From Verrucomicrobiota bacterium (GTDB taxonomy: Bacteria > Verrucomicrobiota > Verrucomicrobiia > Limisphaerales > AV2): a DNA stretch of 11,988 bases. The translations under genes were made by a program, and so were the position numbers. Below the pieces are notes generated by a model, which did no database searches, was not told the origin of the DNA, and was given only the letters and a program-made list of their open reading frames with translations. The stretch is taken from contig QHOP01000109.1 in assembly GCA_003219345.1 (NCBI GenBank), positions 1 through 11,988 on the forward strand, given 5' to 3'. Below, piece by piece: positions 6,806 through 11,988 of this stretch (position 1 is the first letter of the stretch; each line of letters starts with the position of its first letter).

Positions 6806-6833
6806 AAACTTTGTCGCATATGCGACAAAGTTT
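6806..6833. terminator. 28-bp perfect palindrome, candidate bidirectional terminator
   Basis: A 14+14 perfect palindrome whose right half is ATGCGACAAAGTTT. As a hairpin it forms a 12-bp stem with loop ATAT, starting AAACTTTG and ending CAAAGTTT, so both strands finish in TTT. It lies between the ends of convergent genes (nitrilase at 6716, small membrane protein at 6847). A second hairpin GGGG-AG-CCCC (6834-6843) is adjacent. A bidirectional terminator is the simplest reading. A loop-free palindrome could also be a dimeric protein-binding site. Confidence 0.55.
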
Positions 6834-6846
6834 GGGGAGCCCCTGT

Positions 6847-7041
6847 TCACTTCGGTTTCCGTTTAATGCCCCAGATCAGCCAGATCGCGAGCGCGATCAG
6901 CAGGATCAGCCACCAAAGGTAACGCAGTTCGCGCGCGGCCATTTCCACAAAGGCATACGCCCTGGGAAACACGAGAAACAACACGGCGAGGACAGCCAAC
7001 AAGACTCCGATCTGAAATGCGGCTCGAACGCGTGGGTTCAT
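6847..7041 (-). CDS. Small two-helix membrane protein
   Basis: The product is 64 residues from ATG 7041. Its ATG overlaps the TGA of the upstream prohibitin gene (ATGA, 7041-7038), the usual sign of translational coupling. Two hydrophobic segments are clear: AFQIGVLLAVLAVLFLVF (about 8-25) and YLWWLILLIALAIWLIWG (about 42-59). They are joined by a short charged loop with AYAFVEMAARELR, and the tail KRKPK is basic. The positive tail suggests both ends are cytoplasmic. An in-frame extension back to 7188 exists, but it overlaps the prohibitin gene deeply and is arginine-rich without pattern, so it was rejected. No family is recognised. Its position as last gene of a prohibitin operon suggests a partner in the same membrane complex, which is inference. 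Confidence 0.75.
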   Translation of the reverse strand: MNPRVRAAFQIGVLLAVLAVLFLVFPRAYAFVEMAARELRYLWWLILLIALAIWLIWGIKRKPK

Positions 7042-7949
7042 TTGGAGCGGGAGGACGGAGTCGGGAACGACGCAGTTCCGGGCTGCTGTCTGGGCGCGGG
7101 TGCTGAATGCTTGTTCAATTCGTCCAGCGAAAGCAGCATGTTCGCTCCGCCTTCGGTGCCGACCACCAGCGGCGATCGACCGTTCCAATTCTGCAGGATT
7201 TGCAGCCGGATGAAATCCGGGTTGTCGCGCAGCGCCTGGCCGCGGACTTGAATCGCTTCCGCTTCGCCCTTGGCGCGGATGATGGCGGTGTCCGCTTCAA
7301 TCTGCGCCTTGAGCTGGGTGAACTTGGCCTTTTCCGCTTCCTGTTCCTGGACCATTTTGAGTTCGATGGCCTGTTCGAGCTCCGGCGAAAGTGTGATGTT
7401 GTAGAGCACCAGATCGACGACTTCGAGGAAGTTGGTGCCGATTTTCCTTTGGGCCAGGTCCAGCGCTTTGATCTTCACGTCCTCGCGTTTCTTGACGATC
7501 TGCTCGGCGCTCATCGAGGCGGCCACTTCCTTGATGGCTTCCTGGACGCGGGGCCCGATGAGGTTGTCGAACGGTTCGCCGGCGTACTCCTGAAAAATCT
7601 TCACCACGGACCGTTCCGGCACGCGGTAAAGAACGTGCACCTCCATCTTTACCTGCTGGAGATCGGAAGAGTAACATTCGGCGGGCATGGGCCGGGTCTG
7701 CTGCCGCACTGACGTTTGCTGAATGTGCGTCACGAAGGGCTGCTTAAAGCCGAATCCTTCGGTTTTAAATTGGGGCGAGACTTTGCCCAGCGTGACGGCG
7801 ATGCCGCGGAACCCCGGCTGAACAACATAGGTGCCGGACGAAGCGAGTACGATCAACGCAAATACGAGGAGCGCGACACCGATCAATTGCACGATTCCAT
7901 AAGCCGGCACGGATGAGCGGCCTGAGTTGTAGGAGGATCCTCGGTTCAT
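7038..7949 (-). CDS. Prohibitin family (SPFH/Band 7) membrane protein, downstream paralogue
   Basis: The product is 303 residues from ATG 7949. A short cytoplasmic N-terminus precedes one membrane helix, IVQLIGVALLVFALIVLASS (about 19-38). The SPFH entry YVVQPGFRGIAVTLGKVSP and the GFGFKQPF block follow. Further on are CYSSDLQQVKMEVHVLYRVP and the coiled-coil region VQEQEAEKAKFTQLKAQIEA with IRAKGEAEAIQVRGQALR, all hallmarks of prohibitins. A low-complexity tail (SAPAPRQQPGTASFPTPSS) ends it. Prohibitins assemble into large ring or cage scaffolds in membranes and, in bacteria and mitochondria, often control an AAA protease such as FtsH. No protease gene is in view. It overlaps the upstream paralogue by 4 bases and the downstream small gene by 4 bases. 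No strong Shine-Dalgarno precedes it, so coupled translation is likely. Confidence 0.93.
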   Translation of the reverse strand: MNRGSSYNSGRSSVPAYGIVQLIGVALLVFALIVLASSGTYVVQPGFRGIAVTLGKVSPQFKTEGFGFKQPFVTHIQQTSVRQQTRPMPAECYSSDLQQVKMEVHVLYRVPERSVVKIFQEYAGEPFDNLIGPRVQEAIKEVAASMSAEQIVKKREDVKIKALDLAQRKIGTNFLEVVDLVLYNITLSPELEQAIELKMVQEQEAEKAKFTQLKAQIEADTAIIRAKGEAEAIQVRGQALRDNPDFIRLQILQNWNGRSPLVVGTEGGANMLLSLDELNKHSAPAPRQQPGTASFPTPSSRSK

Positions 7950-8770
7950 GGGGCTGCGTCCTTGTCACCCGTCTTCCTGCTGCCCAGCGGCAACAACATG
8001 TTTGCGCCCGTGGCGCCGGGACCCACCACCAGTGGCGTGATGCCGTCCCACCGTTCCACGATTTGCAATTCCAATATGCCGGGGTTGTCGCGCAGCGCCT
8101 TGCCGCGAAGGTTGATTGATTCCGCCTCGCCGCGCGCCTTGATCACCGCGGTACTGGCCTCGGTCTGCGCCTGTTGCTGCGCGAAGCGCGCCCGCGCCGC
8201 TTCCTGTTCCTGCACCATCTTGGATTCGATGGCGGCCTCCAATCCCTTGGTCAGGTTGATGTCCTCGAGCACGATGTCGTCGAGCACCAGCAGAGCGCCG
8301 ACTTTCTGGCGCGCGATTTCGAGCGTCCGGCTTTTGACCTCCTCCCGTTTCTGGACGATGACCTCGGCGCTCCGCAGGGCGGTCAGTTCCTTGATCGCTT
8401 CGGCCACGCGCGGCTTGATCAAGGTCTGAAACGGGTCGCCGGCGTACTCGCGAAAGATGCTCACGACGGACGCTTGCGGCACGCGGTACAGGACCCGAAC
8501 GTCAATCTTCACCTGTTGCAAATCCGATGAATAACAGTCCGCCTCAAACTTGGCCGTCTGCTGGCGGATCGACTGGGGAACAACGGCGCTGATGAACGGC
8601 AGTTTGAAACCGAATCCTTCGGGTTTGAACACGGGCGAAACTTTTCCAAGCGTCACTTGCACTCCGCGATAGCCGGGTTGCACGACGTAATTCGAGGAAG
8701 AGGCGGCGATGATCAGCACGAAAATAACCAGCGCTCCACCCATCAACCGGCCTATGGTTCGAGGAGACAT
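7946..8770 (-). CDS. Prohibitin family (SPFH/Band 7) membrane protein, upstream paralogue
   Basis: The product is 274 residues from ATG 8770. One N-terminal membrane helix (GGALVIFVLIIAASS, about 11-25) runs directly into YVVQPGYRGVQVTLGKVSP. Shared blocks with its neighbour include GFGFKLPF, CYSSDLQQVKIDVRVLYRVP, REYAGDPF, KMVQEQEAARARF, IKARGEAESINLRGKALRDNPG and ITPLVVG, so the two are paralogues from an old duplication. The C-terminus is shorter and lacks the proline-rich tail. Two dissimilar prohibitins encoded together parallel mitochondrial PHB1/PHB2 and bacterial HflK/HflC, which alternate in one ring, so a hetero-oligomer is the natural inference. It is the first gene of the operon, with a candidate promoter 25-50 bases upstream, and it ends in the ATGA overlap with the next gene. 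Confidence 0.93.
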   Translation of the reverse strand: MSPRTIGRLMGGALVIFVLIIAASSSNYVVQPGYRGVQVTLGKVSPVFKPEGFGFKLPFISAVVPQSIRQQTAKFEADCYSSDLQQVKIDVRVLYRVPQASVVSIFREYAGDPFQTLIKPRVAEAIKELTALRSAEVIVQKREEVKSRTLEIARQKVGALLVLDDIVLEDINLTKGLEAAIESKMVQEQEAARARFAQQQAQTEASTAVIKARGEAESINLRGKALRDNPGILELQIVERWDGITPLVVGPGATGANMLLPLGSRKTGDKDAAP

Positions 8771-8793
8771 GAACCGCGTTTGCTTGCGGAACG

Positions 8794-8821
8794 ATTCTAA
8801 GCTGCGCGCCCCTCAAAGCAA
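8794..8821 (-). promoter_or_regulatory. Candidate promoter of the prohibitin operon
   Basis: On the minus strand TTGCTT (8821-8816) and TAGAAT (8799-8794) are 16 bases apart. The -10 matches consensus at five of six positions, the -35 at three. The predicted start would be about 20 bases before the ATG at 8770, leaving a short leader without a Shine-Dalgarno. Just upstream lies a two-copy direct repeat CGGTCCGGG (8829-8837 and 8839-8847). Confidence 0.35.
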
Positions 8822-8909
8822 GGCAAACCGGTCCGGGTCGGTCCGGGCTCCGGGCGCAACTCGACACCACAGCAAGCTGATGTGACGCACGTATTCCCCT
8901 CACCCGGCC

Positions 8910-8921
8910 GGAAGGCCACCC
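8910..8921. repeat. Left 12-bp direct repeat (target-duplication-like) of the MITE-like element
   Basis: GGAAGGCCACCC occurs here and again at 9072-9083, exactly flanking the element with inverted ends. Removing the element and one copy would restore CTCACCCGGCCGGAAGG followed by CCACCCTCTCCCCG, a smooth CTCACCC...CTCTCCCC-type repeat. This supports a duplicated target. Confidence 0.5.
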
Positions 8922-8922
8922 C

Positions 8923-9071
8923 ACTGCTGTTGAATTAAGCCTGAGCGGTTTCTCCCCACTCTTAATCATAATCTTACTCCTAATCTCCAAGAACCTATGC
9001 CGAGCAAGATTACGATTAGGATTAGGAGCCTGCCCGTGCGGTCGCGCGACCGGGCTTAGTTCAATGACAGT
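8923..9071. mobile_element. MITE-like non-autonomous element, about 149 bp
   Basis: The ends are imperfect inverted repeats. The left end is ACTGCTGTTGAATTAAGCC (8923-8941). The reverse complement of the right end is ACTGTCATTGAACTAAGCC (9053-9071), giving 15 of 19 matches. Inside are inverted hexamer arrays. On the right, GATTAC GATTAG GATTAG GAG lies at 9008-9028. On the left the complementary CTCTTAATCATAATC...TTACTC lies at 8959-8979, with one hexamer fewer. A GGTCGCGCGACC palindrome sits at 9040-9051. There is no open frame, so any mobility would need a transposase supplied elsewhere. It fills most of the 379-base gap between the prohibitin and prepilin operons. The rest of that gap holds flanking repeat sequence and a GGCGAC-AA-GTCGCC hairpin (9125-9138) after the next gene's stop. 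Confidence 0.55.
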
Positions 9072-9083
9072 GGAAGGCCACCC
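9072..9083. repeat. Right 12-bp direct repeat (target-duplication-like) of the MITE-like element
   Basis: This is the second exact copy of GGAAGGCCACCC. It starts on the base after the right inverted end and is followed by TCTCCCCGTCGG. Confidence 0.5.
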
Positions 9084-9149
9084 TCTCCCCGTCGGAGCGG
9101 CTCGAGTCTGCGGCGGATGACCCCGGCGACAAGTCGCCCACCGGTTCTC

Positions 9150-9722
9150 CTACTGCAGGAGTTTCCCGGGTGGGACAGGGTCAACTTGGAAGTTCTCCGG
9201 CTCGCGAACCAGCGGTATAGTTCCTCCAACGAACCATTGCCGGATGAGCAGCAGCAGCGCCACAACGGCCACGCCGACGAGGATGCGCCCGGCCATCCGC
9301 CGACGCAGCGCGCGTTTGGCCGCCTCAACCGCTGCGCATTCGGCGTCAGCCTGTTTGACGTGTTCCGCTTCTTGCGGTTCGGTTTGCGACAGCACCCTGG
9401 TCCAGTCGATGTCCGGCTGGCCAGTGAAGATCAGGCGGTAGTAATAGGAATCGCAGCCGTTGCGGGCGCAGTAGCCCTGCTTCAGCCGCGCGACCCTGGG
9501 GTTGGTTTCGTCCGCCCCGGCCGGCTCGCACAGTGTCAGCAGTTCTTCGCCGCTGACGCGAATGCCGCACTGGATACACTCCCCCGAAAATGCGGTGAGC
9601 ACTGCTCCCCGAAATTTATCCGGTGCGGATGTGGACTGATTGAGCGCTTCTGCAAGGGCCAGGCTGAATCGACCCAAGCTCTGAATGGGCTGCTGGCGGA
9701 CAAGAATTGGATCGGGCGACAT
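9150..9722 (-). CDS. Single-pass membrane protein with cysteine-rich (zinc-ribbon-like) N-terminal domain, unknown function
   Basis: The product is 190 residues from ATG 9722. The start was chosen because earlier in-frame codons overlap the prepilin gene and are unpatterned. The N-terminal part holds C49-IQ-C52, C65, and C85-ARNG-C90. This spacing suggests a metal-binding knuckle or ribbon, in the context FSGECIQCGIRVSGEEL and QGYCARNGCDSYYYRL. A charged linker follows (about 104-145), then one membrane helix ILVGVAVVALLLLI (147-160) preceded by RALRRR. By the positive-inside rule the cysteine domain is cytoplasmic. A short tail, GTIPLVREPENFQVDPVPPG, lies outside. The gene begins 16 bases after the prepilin-like gene on the same strand and is probably co-transcribed with it. 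I do not recognise a family; the cysteine pattern is seen, metal binding is inferred. Confidence 0.75.
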   Translation of the reverse strand: MSPDPILVRQQPIQSLGRFSLALAEALNQSTSAPDKFRGAVLTAFSGECIQCGIRVSGEELLTLCEPAGADETNPRVARLKQGYCARNGCDSYYYRLIFTGQPDIDWTRVLSQTEPQEAEHVKQADAECAAVEAAKRALRRRMAGRILVGVAVVALLLLIRQWFVGGTIPLVREPENFQVDPVPPGKLLQ

Positions 9723-9738
9723 TGTATTGGACTCGAGA

Positions 9739-10545
9739 TCAATACCGCGTGAAGCGTCCCTCGTCGGCGGGCTTATACCACATCCAATCCTTTGTTTCCT
9801 CGAAGGGATAATAAGGATCGGTGCAGAGAGACTTTGTGAAATTGTGCACAGCACTATGCCCGTCCACGAAAAGAATGGGTGAATAGAAGAGCCCGGGAGC
9901 CAGCCGCGGATCGAGGAATTGGGTTTTGCTGCGGTTCCGATGCCATTGATACCAGCGGGGGCGGAAGTGTTGCACCGGATGATGGCACACCTGAGGCACA
10001 GCGGGCGGCTCGTAAAACAGAATAAAACGGGTGGGATCGGGCACCCACGATTCCGGTTCATTATTGATAAAGCCGGCGACACGTCGCCGGGTAAAGGGCA
10101 GCTTCAGGCCGGAAGGAGACCCACCATTCATTTCGTAACTGAATCCACGCGTTTCCCAGCAAGAGGGCAGCAGTGTGGTTTGAGGATGTTCCTCACAATC
10201 CTCGCTGATTTTGCCCTTGTCTTTCGGGCAACGCCAGATTTCCAACGCTCCCTGGTAACGGAAGAGTCGGCGCTGCGCTGCCGTGCCATGATTGGTGGTC
10301 AAACAGCCGGGCAACGCGTCACGTCCGCCCGAAACTCCGAGCATTTTCAGGCCATGGTCGTCCCAGTAAAGCTTGGTTGCGATGCCGATCTGCCGCAGGT
10401 TGTTGAGGCATTGAATCTCCCTGGCTCGCTCTTTGCCTTGGGCCAGCGAGGGCAGGAGCATGCTGGCCAGGATGGTGATGATCGCGATCACCACGAGGAG
10501 TTCAATCAAAGTGAAACCGATTCGTCGTTTAACTTCGTTCGTCAT
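9739..10545 (-). CDS. Prepilin-type N-terminal cleavage/methylation protein (pseudopilin-like, VDGH-box)
   Basis: The product is 268 residues from ATG 10545. MTNEVKRRIG then FTLIELLVVIAIITILAS is a class III signal: prepilin peptidase would cut after G10 and methylate F11, with E15 the conserved fifth residue. The hydrophobic helix (11-32) runs into the usual LNNLRQIGIATKLYWDDHG segment. The large C-terminal domain contains six further cysteines and, near the end, PILFVDGHSAVHNF, with VDGH at 227-230. This matches the '..DGH' box of the greatly expanded pseudopilin-like families of Verrucomicrobia, Planctomycetes and Lentisphaerae. Their role is largely unknown; many copies per genome are typical. 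A GGAGG sequence five bases before the ATG fixes the start. Longer in-frame starts at 10647 and 10599 begin at or just after the predicted transcription start and lack signal-like sequence. Confidence 0.93.
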   Translation of the reverse strand: MTNEVKRRIGFTLIELLVVIAIITILASMLLPSLAQGKERAREIQCLNNLRQIGIATKLYWDDHGLKMLGVSGGRDALPGCLTTNHGTAAQRRLFRYQGALEIWRCPKDKGKISEDCEEHPQTTLLPSCWETRGFSYEMNGGSPSGLKLPFTRRRVAGFINNEPESWVPDPTRFILFYEPPAVPQVCHHPVQHFRPRWYQWHRNRSKTQFLDPRLAPGLFYSPILFVDGHSAVHNFTKSLCTDPYYPFEETKDWMWYKPADEGRFTRY

Positions 10546-10550
10546 CAAGG

Positions 10551-10556
10551 CCTCCA
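10551..10556 (-). promoter_or_regulatory. Shine-Dalgarno that fixes the prepilin start
   Basis: On the minus strand TGGAGG is followed by CCTTG and ATG (10545), giving 5-base spacing. Most other genes in the window lack such a site. This makes ATG 10545 the preferred start over in-frame ATGs at 10599 and 10647. Confidence 0.8.
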
Positions 10557-10652
10557 GAGTCTTTTCGTTTGGCTTTGGCCAAATGGTCAAAAGCTGCATT
10601 ACTCGTGCCGAATTCGCGGGAGTTGGCAAGCATGTGTGCGATAGCAAAGCGC

Positions 10653-10681
10653 ATTATAAAGACACACACTGGTTAATGCAA
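10653..10681 (-). promoter_or_regulatory. Candidate sigma70-type promoter for the prepilin operon
   Basis: On the minus strand TTGCAT (10681-10676), a 17-base spacer and a consensus TATAAT (10658-10653) are present, directly after the stop codon of the RND gene. The start would fall near 10646, giving a leader of about 100 bases to the ATG at 10545. The -10 is perfect and the -35 matches at three of six positions. Confidence 0.5.
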
Positions 10682-10682
10682 C

Positions 10683-11988
10683 TCACTCGATCCGGGGCGT
10701 CTGCAGCCGTTTAATTTCCCGTGAACGCCAGATCACATAAATCACCGGATAAATGAGCAGTTCAAGAATGGCGGAGGTCACGACACCGCCGATCATCGGC
10801 GCGGCGATGCGTTTCATCACGTCCGCGCCGGCTTGCGTCACCGGCGACCACATGATGGGCAGCAGGCCAAAGAGAATCGCGCAGACGGTCATGATCTTCG
10901 GCCGTATGCGTTGCACCGCGCCTTCAATCACGGCATTCTGCAAATCAACCATCGTGTTCATGCGACCGGGTGATTGGAATTTTTCCCAGGCATGGTCGAG
11001 GTAGAGCAGCATCACGACGCCGGTCTCGGCGTCGAGGCCGGCCAGCGCGATGATCCCCACCCAGACCGCCGTGCTGAGATTGTAGCCGAGCAGATACAGC
11101 AGCCAGAACGCGCCGACGAGCGAGAACGGCACCGCCAGCAGCACGATGGCGGTTTTCACCACTGATTTCGTGTTCAGGTAGATGAGGACAATGATGATGA
11201 GCAGCGTGAACGGGAAGAGCAGCAGGAACCTTTTGAAAGCGCGTTGCTGATATTCGAATTGTCCGGCCCACTGGACGTAATAGCCGGGCGGGAACTTGAC
11301 CCTTTCGTTGATCCGCTGGTTGGCGGCGCGGACGTAGCCGTCTATGTCATCGGTCGTGATGTCCATGAAGACGAAGCCGACCAGTTGACCGTTCTCGTTG
11401 CGGATGGAAGGCGGACCGGTTTTGTAGCTGATGTCCGCCAGCATGGAGATCGGCACTTGTGCCCCCTTGCCGCTTACGGTTTCCCCGTTGCCATTTTCGG
11501 AACCGGCGTTGACGGCTGCGGAGTTTTGCGGGCCGGCGGGCGTCGCGACGAGCACGCGCTTGAGCGCATCGAGGTCTTCGCGGAAATCACGCGCGTAACG
11601 CACCGCGATGGGGTAACGCTCGCGTCCCTCGACCGTCGTAGAAATCGTTTTGCCGCCGATGGCGGTTTCGATGATGTCGTTAACGTCCCCCACGGTCAGC
11701 CCGTAGCGCGCGGCGGCCTGGCGATTTACTTTGAAGTCGAGAAAGTAGCCGCCAGTGGTGCGCTCGGCAAACACACTGCGGGTGTCAGGAAAATCCGAGA
11801 GGGCTTTTTCGATCTGCACTCCGACGTCCTGGATCACGCCGAGGTCGGGGCCGAAAACTTTGATCCCGAGGATGGAACGGAATCCCGTCGTCAGCATCTC
11901 GGTCCGCGTCTGGATCGGCATCCAGAAGATATTGGCCATGCCGGGCGTCTTGAGCTTTTGGTTCATCCCGGCGACGATTTTTTCCCAC
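10683..11988 (-). CDS. CusA/CzcA-family heavy-metal RND efflux pump, C-terminal part (N-terminus beyond window edge)
   Basis: The frame is open from the right edge to TGA at 10685-10683, giving 434 residues of a protein normally about 1040 long. The ATG at 11966 is internal, because codons before it (EKIVAG) continue the domain. It begins in the porter domain: NIFWMPIQTRTEMLTTGFRS then LGIKVFGPD, the heavy-metal RND signature. The RTEM there aligns with RIDM of CusA, whose methionine is a copper ligand, so Cu(I)/Ag(I) export is favoured over Zn/Co/Ni. Five membrane helices follow (from about 247, 269, 299, 358 and 391, counting ATG 11966 as 1). They include LDAETGVVMLLYLDHAW (E314) and RPKIMTV (K357), conserved transmembrane charged sites in this family. 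An N/G/S-rich stretch at 148-167 lengthens the loop before AQVPISMLADI. The pump spans the inner membrane; partner adaptor and outer-membrane genes are not in view. Confidence 0.93.
   Translation of the reverse strand, partial: WEKIVAGMNQKLKTPGMANIFWMPIQTRTEMLTTGFRSILGIKVFGPDLGVIQDVGVQIEKALSDFPDTRSVFAERTTGGYFLDFKVNRQAAARYGLTVGDVNDIIETAIGGKTISTTVEGRERYPIAVRYARDFREDLDALKRVLVATPAGPQNSAAVNAGSENGNGETVSGKGAQVPISMLADISYKTGPPSIRNENGQLVGFVFMDITTDDIDGYVRAANQRINERVKFPPGYYVQWAGQFEYQQRAFKRFLLLFPFTLLIIIVLIYLNTKSVVKTAIVLLAVPFSLVGAFWLLYLLGYNLSTAVWVGIIALAGLDAETGVVMLLYLDHAWEKFQSPGRMNTMVDLQNAVIEGAVQRIRPKIMTVCAILFGLLPIMWSPVTQAGADVMKRIAAPMIGGVVTSAILELLIYPVIYVIWRSREIKRLQTPRIE

Noticed and set aside
7042..7188. N-terminal extension of the 64-residue membrane protein to 7188
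   Set aside because: It lies entirely inside the prohibitin gene and is arginine-rich without pattern; the ATGA overlap start at 7041 is far more likely.
8959..9028. Possible CRISPR or direct-repeat array suggested by repeated GATTAG/GATTAC units
   Set aside because: The units are 6-base tandem copies in inverted orientation with no spacers, so this is internal structure of the MITE-like element.
9723..10082. N-terminal extension of the cysteine-containing membrane protein up to 10082
   Set aside because: It would overlap the prepilin gene by more than 300 bases and has no coherent pattern; the ATG at 9722 gives ordinary operon spacing.

Overview
The window looks like chromosomal DNA from a GC-rich Gram-negative bacterium of the PVC group, most likely Verrucomicrobiota (Limisphaerales/Pedosphaera-like). 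This is inferred from the protein mix: a prepilin-type protein with a C-terminal 'VDGH' box, tandem prohibitin paralogues, a secreted four-domain M16 peptidase, and few Shine-Dalgarno sequences. The many palindromic intergenic repeats fit the same picture. No rRNA, tRNA, CRISPR array or transposase gene is visible.

Layout, left to right. (1) 1-1174, minus: 5' part of a metallo-beta-lactamase/beta-CASP RNase-like protein, running off the left edge. (2) 1175-1475: an intergenic stretch with a compact plus-strand element of four hairpins and a perfect AAAGGAGGT anti-16S match, ending in a terminator-like hairpin. (3) 1476-2231, minus: exported DUF4412/LolA-like protein. (4) 2328-5264, minus: large exported M16 zinc peptidase. 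(5) 5265-5885: a 621-base gene-poor stretch. It holds the wreck of an N6-adenine DNA methyltransferase gene broken by a nonsense codon and a hairpin-rich insertion, then a 75-bp perfect inverted repeat, then a CTCTCCCC-type hairpin repeat. (6) 5886-6716, plus: nitrilase-superfamily amidohydrolase, the only well-supported plus-strand gene. (7) 6806-6833: 28-bp perfect palindrome between convergent genes. (8) 8770 to 6847, minus: three-gene operon of two prohibitin paralogues and a 64-residue two-helix membrane protein, each joined by a 4-base ATGA overlap. (9) 8910-9083: a MITE-like element with 19-bp imperfect terminal inverted repeats and 12-bp flanking direct repeats. (10) 10545 to 9150, minus: prepilin-like protein followed 16 bases later by a cysteine-containing single-pass membrane protein. 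(11) 10683-11988, minus: C-terminal part of a CusA-like heavy-metal RND efflux pump, running off the right edge.

Most genes concern the cell envelope: membrane scaffold (prohibitins), metal efflux (RND), pseudopilin, exported peptidase and exported LolA-like protein. No single pathway ties the whole window together. Coupling is convincing only inside the prohibitin operon and the prepilin pair. The least ordinary parts are the non-coding ones: the structured element at 1278-1404, the decayed methyltransferase with its nested repeat, and the MITE-like insertion into what looks like an older repeat.
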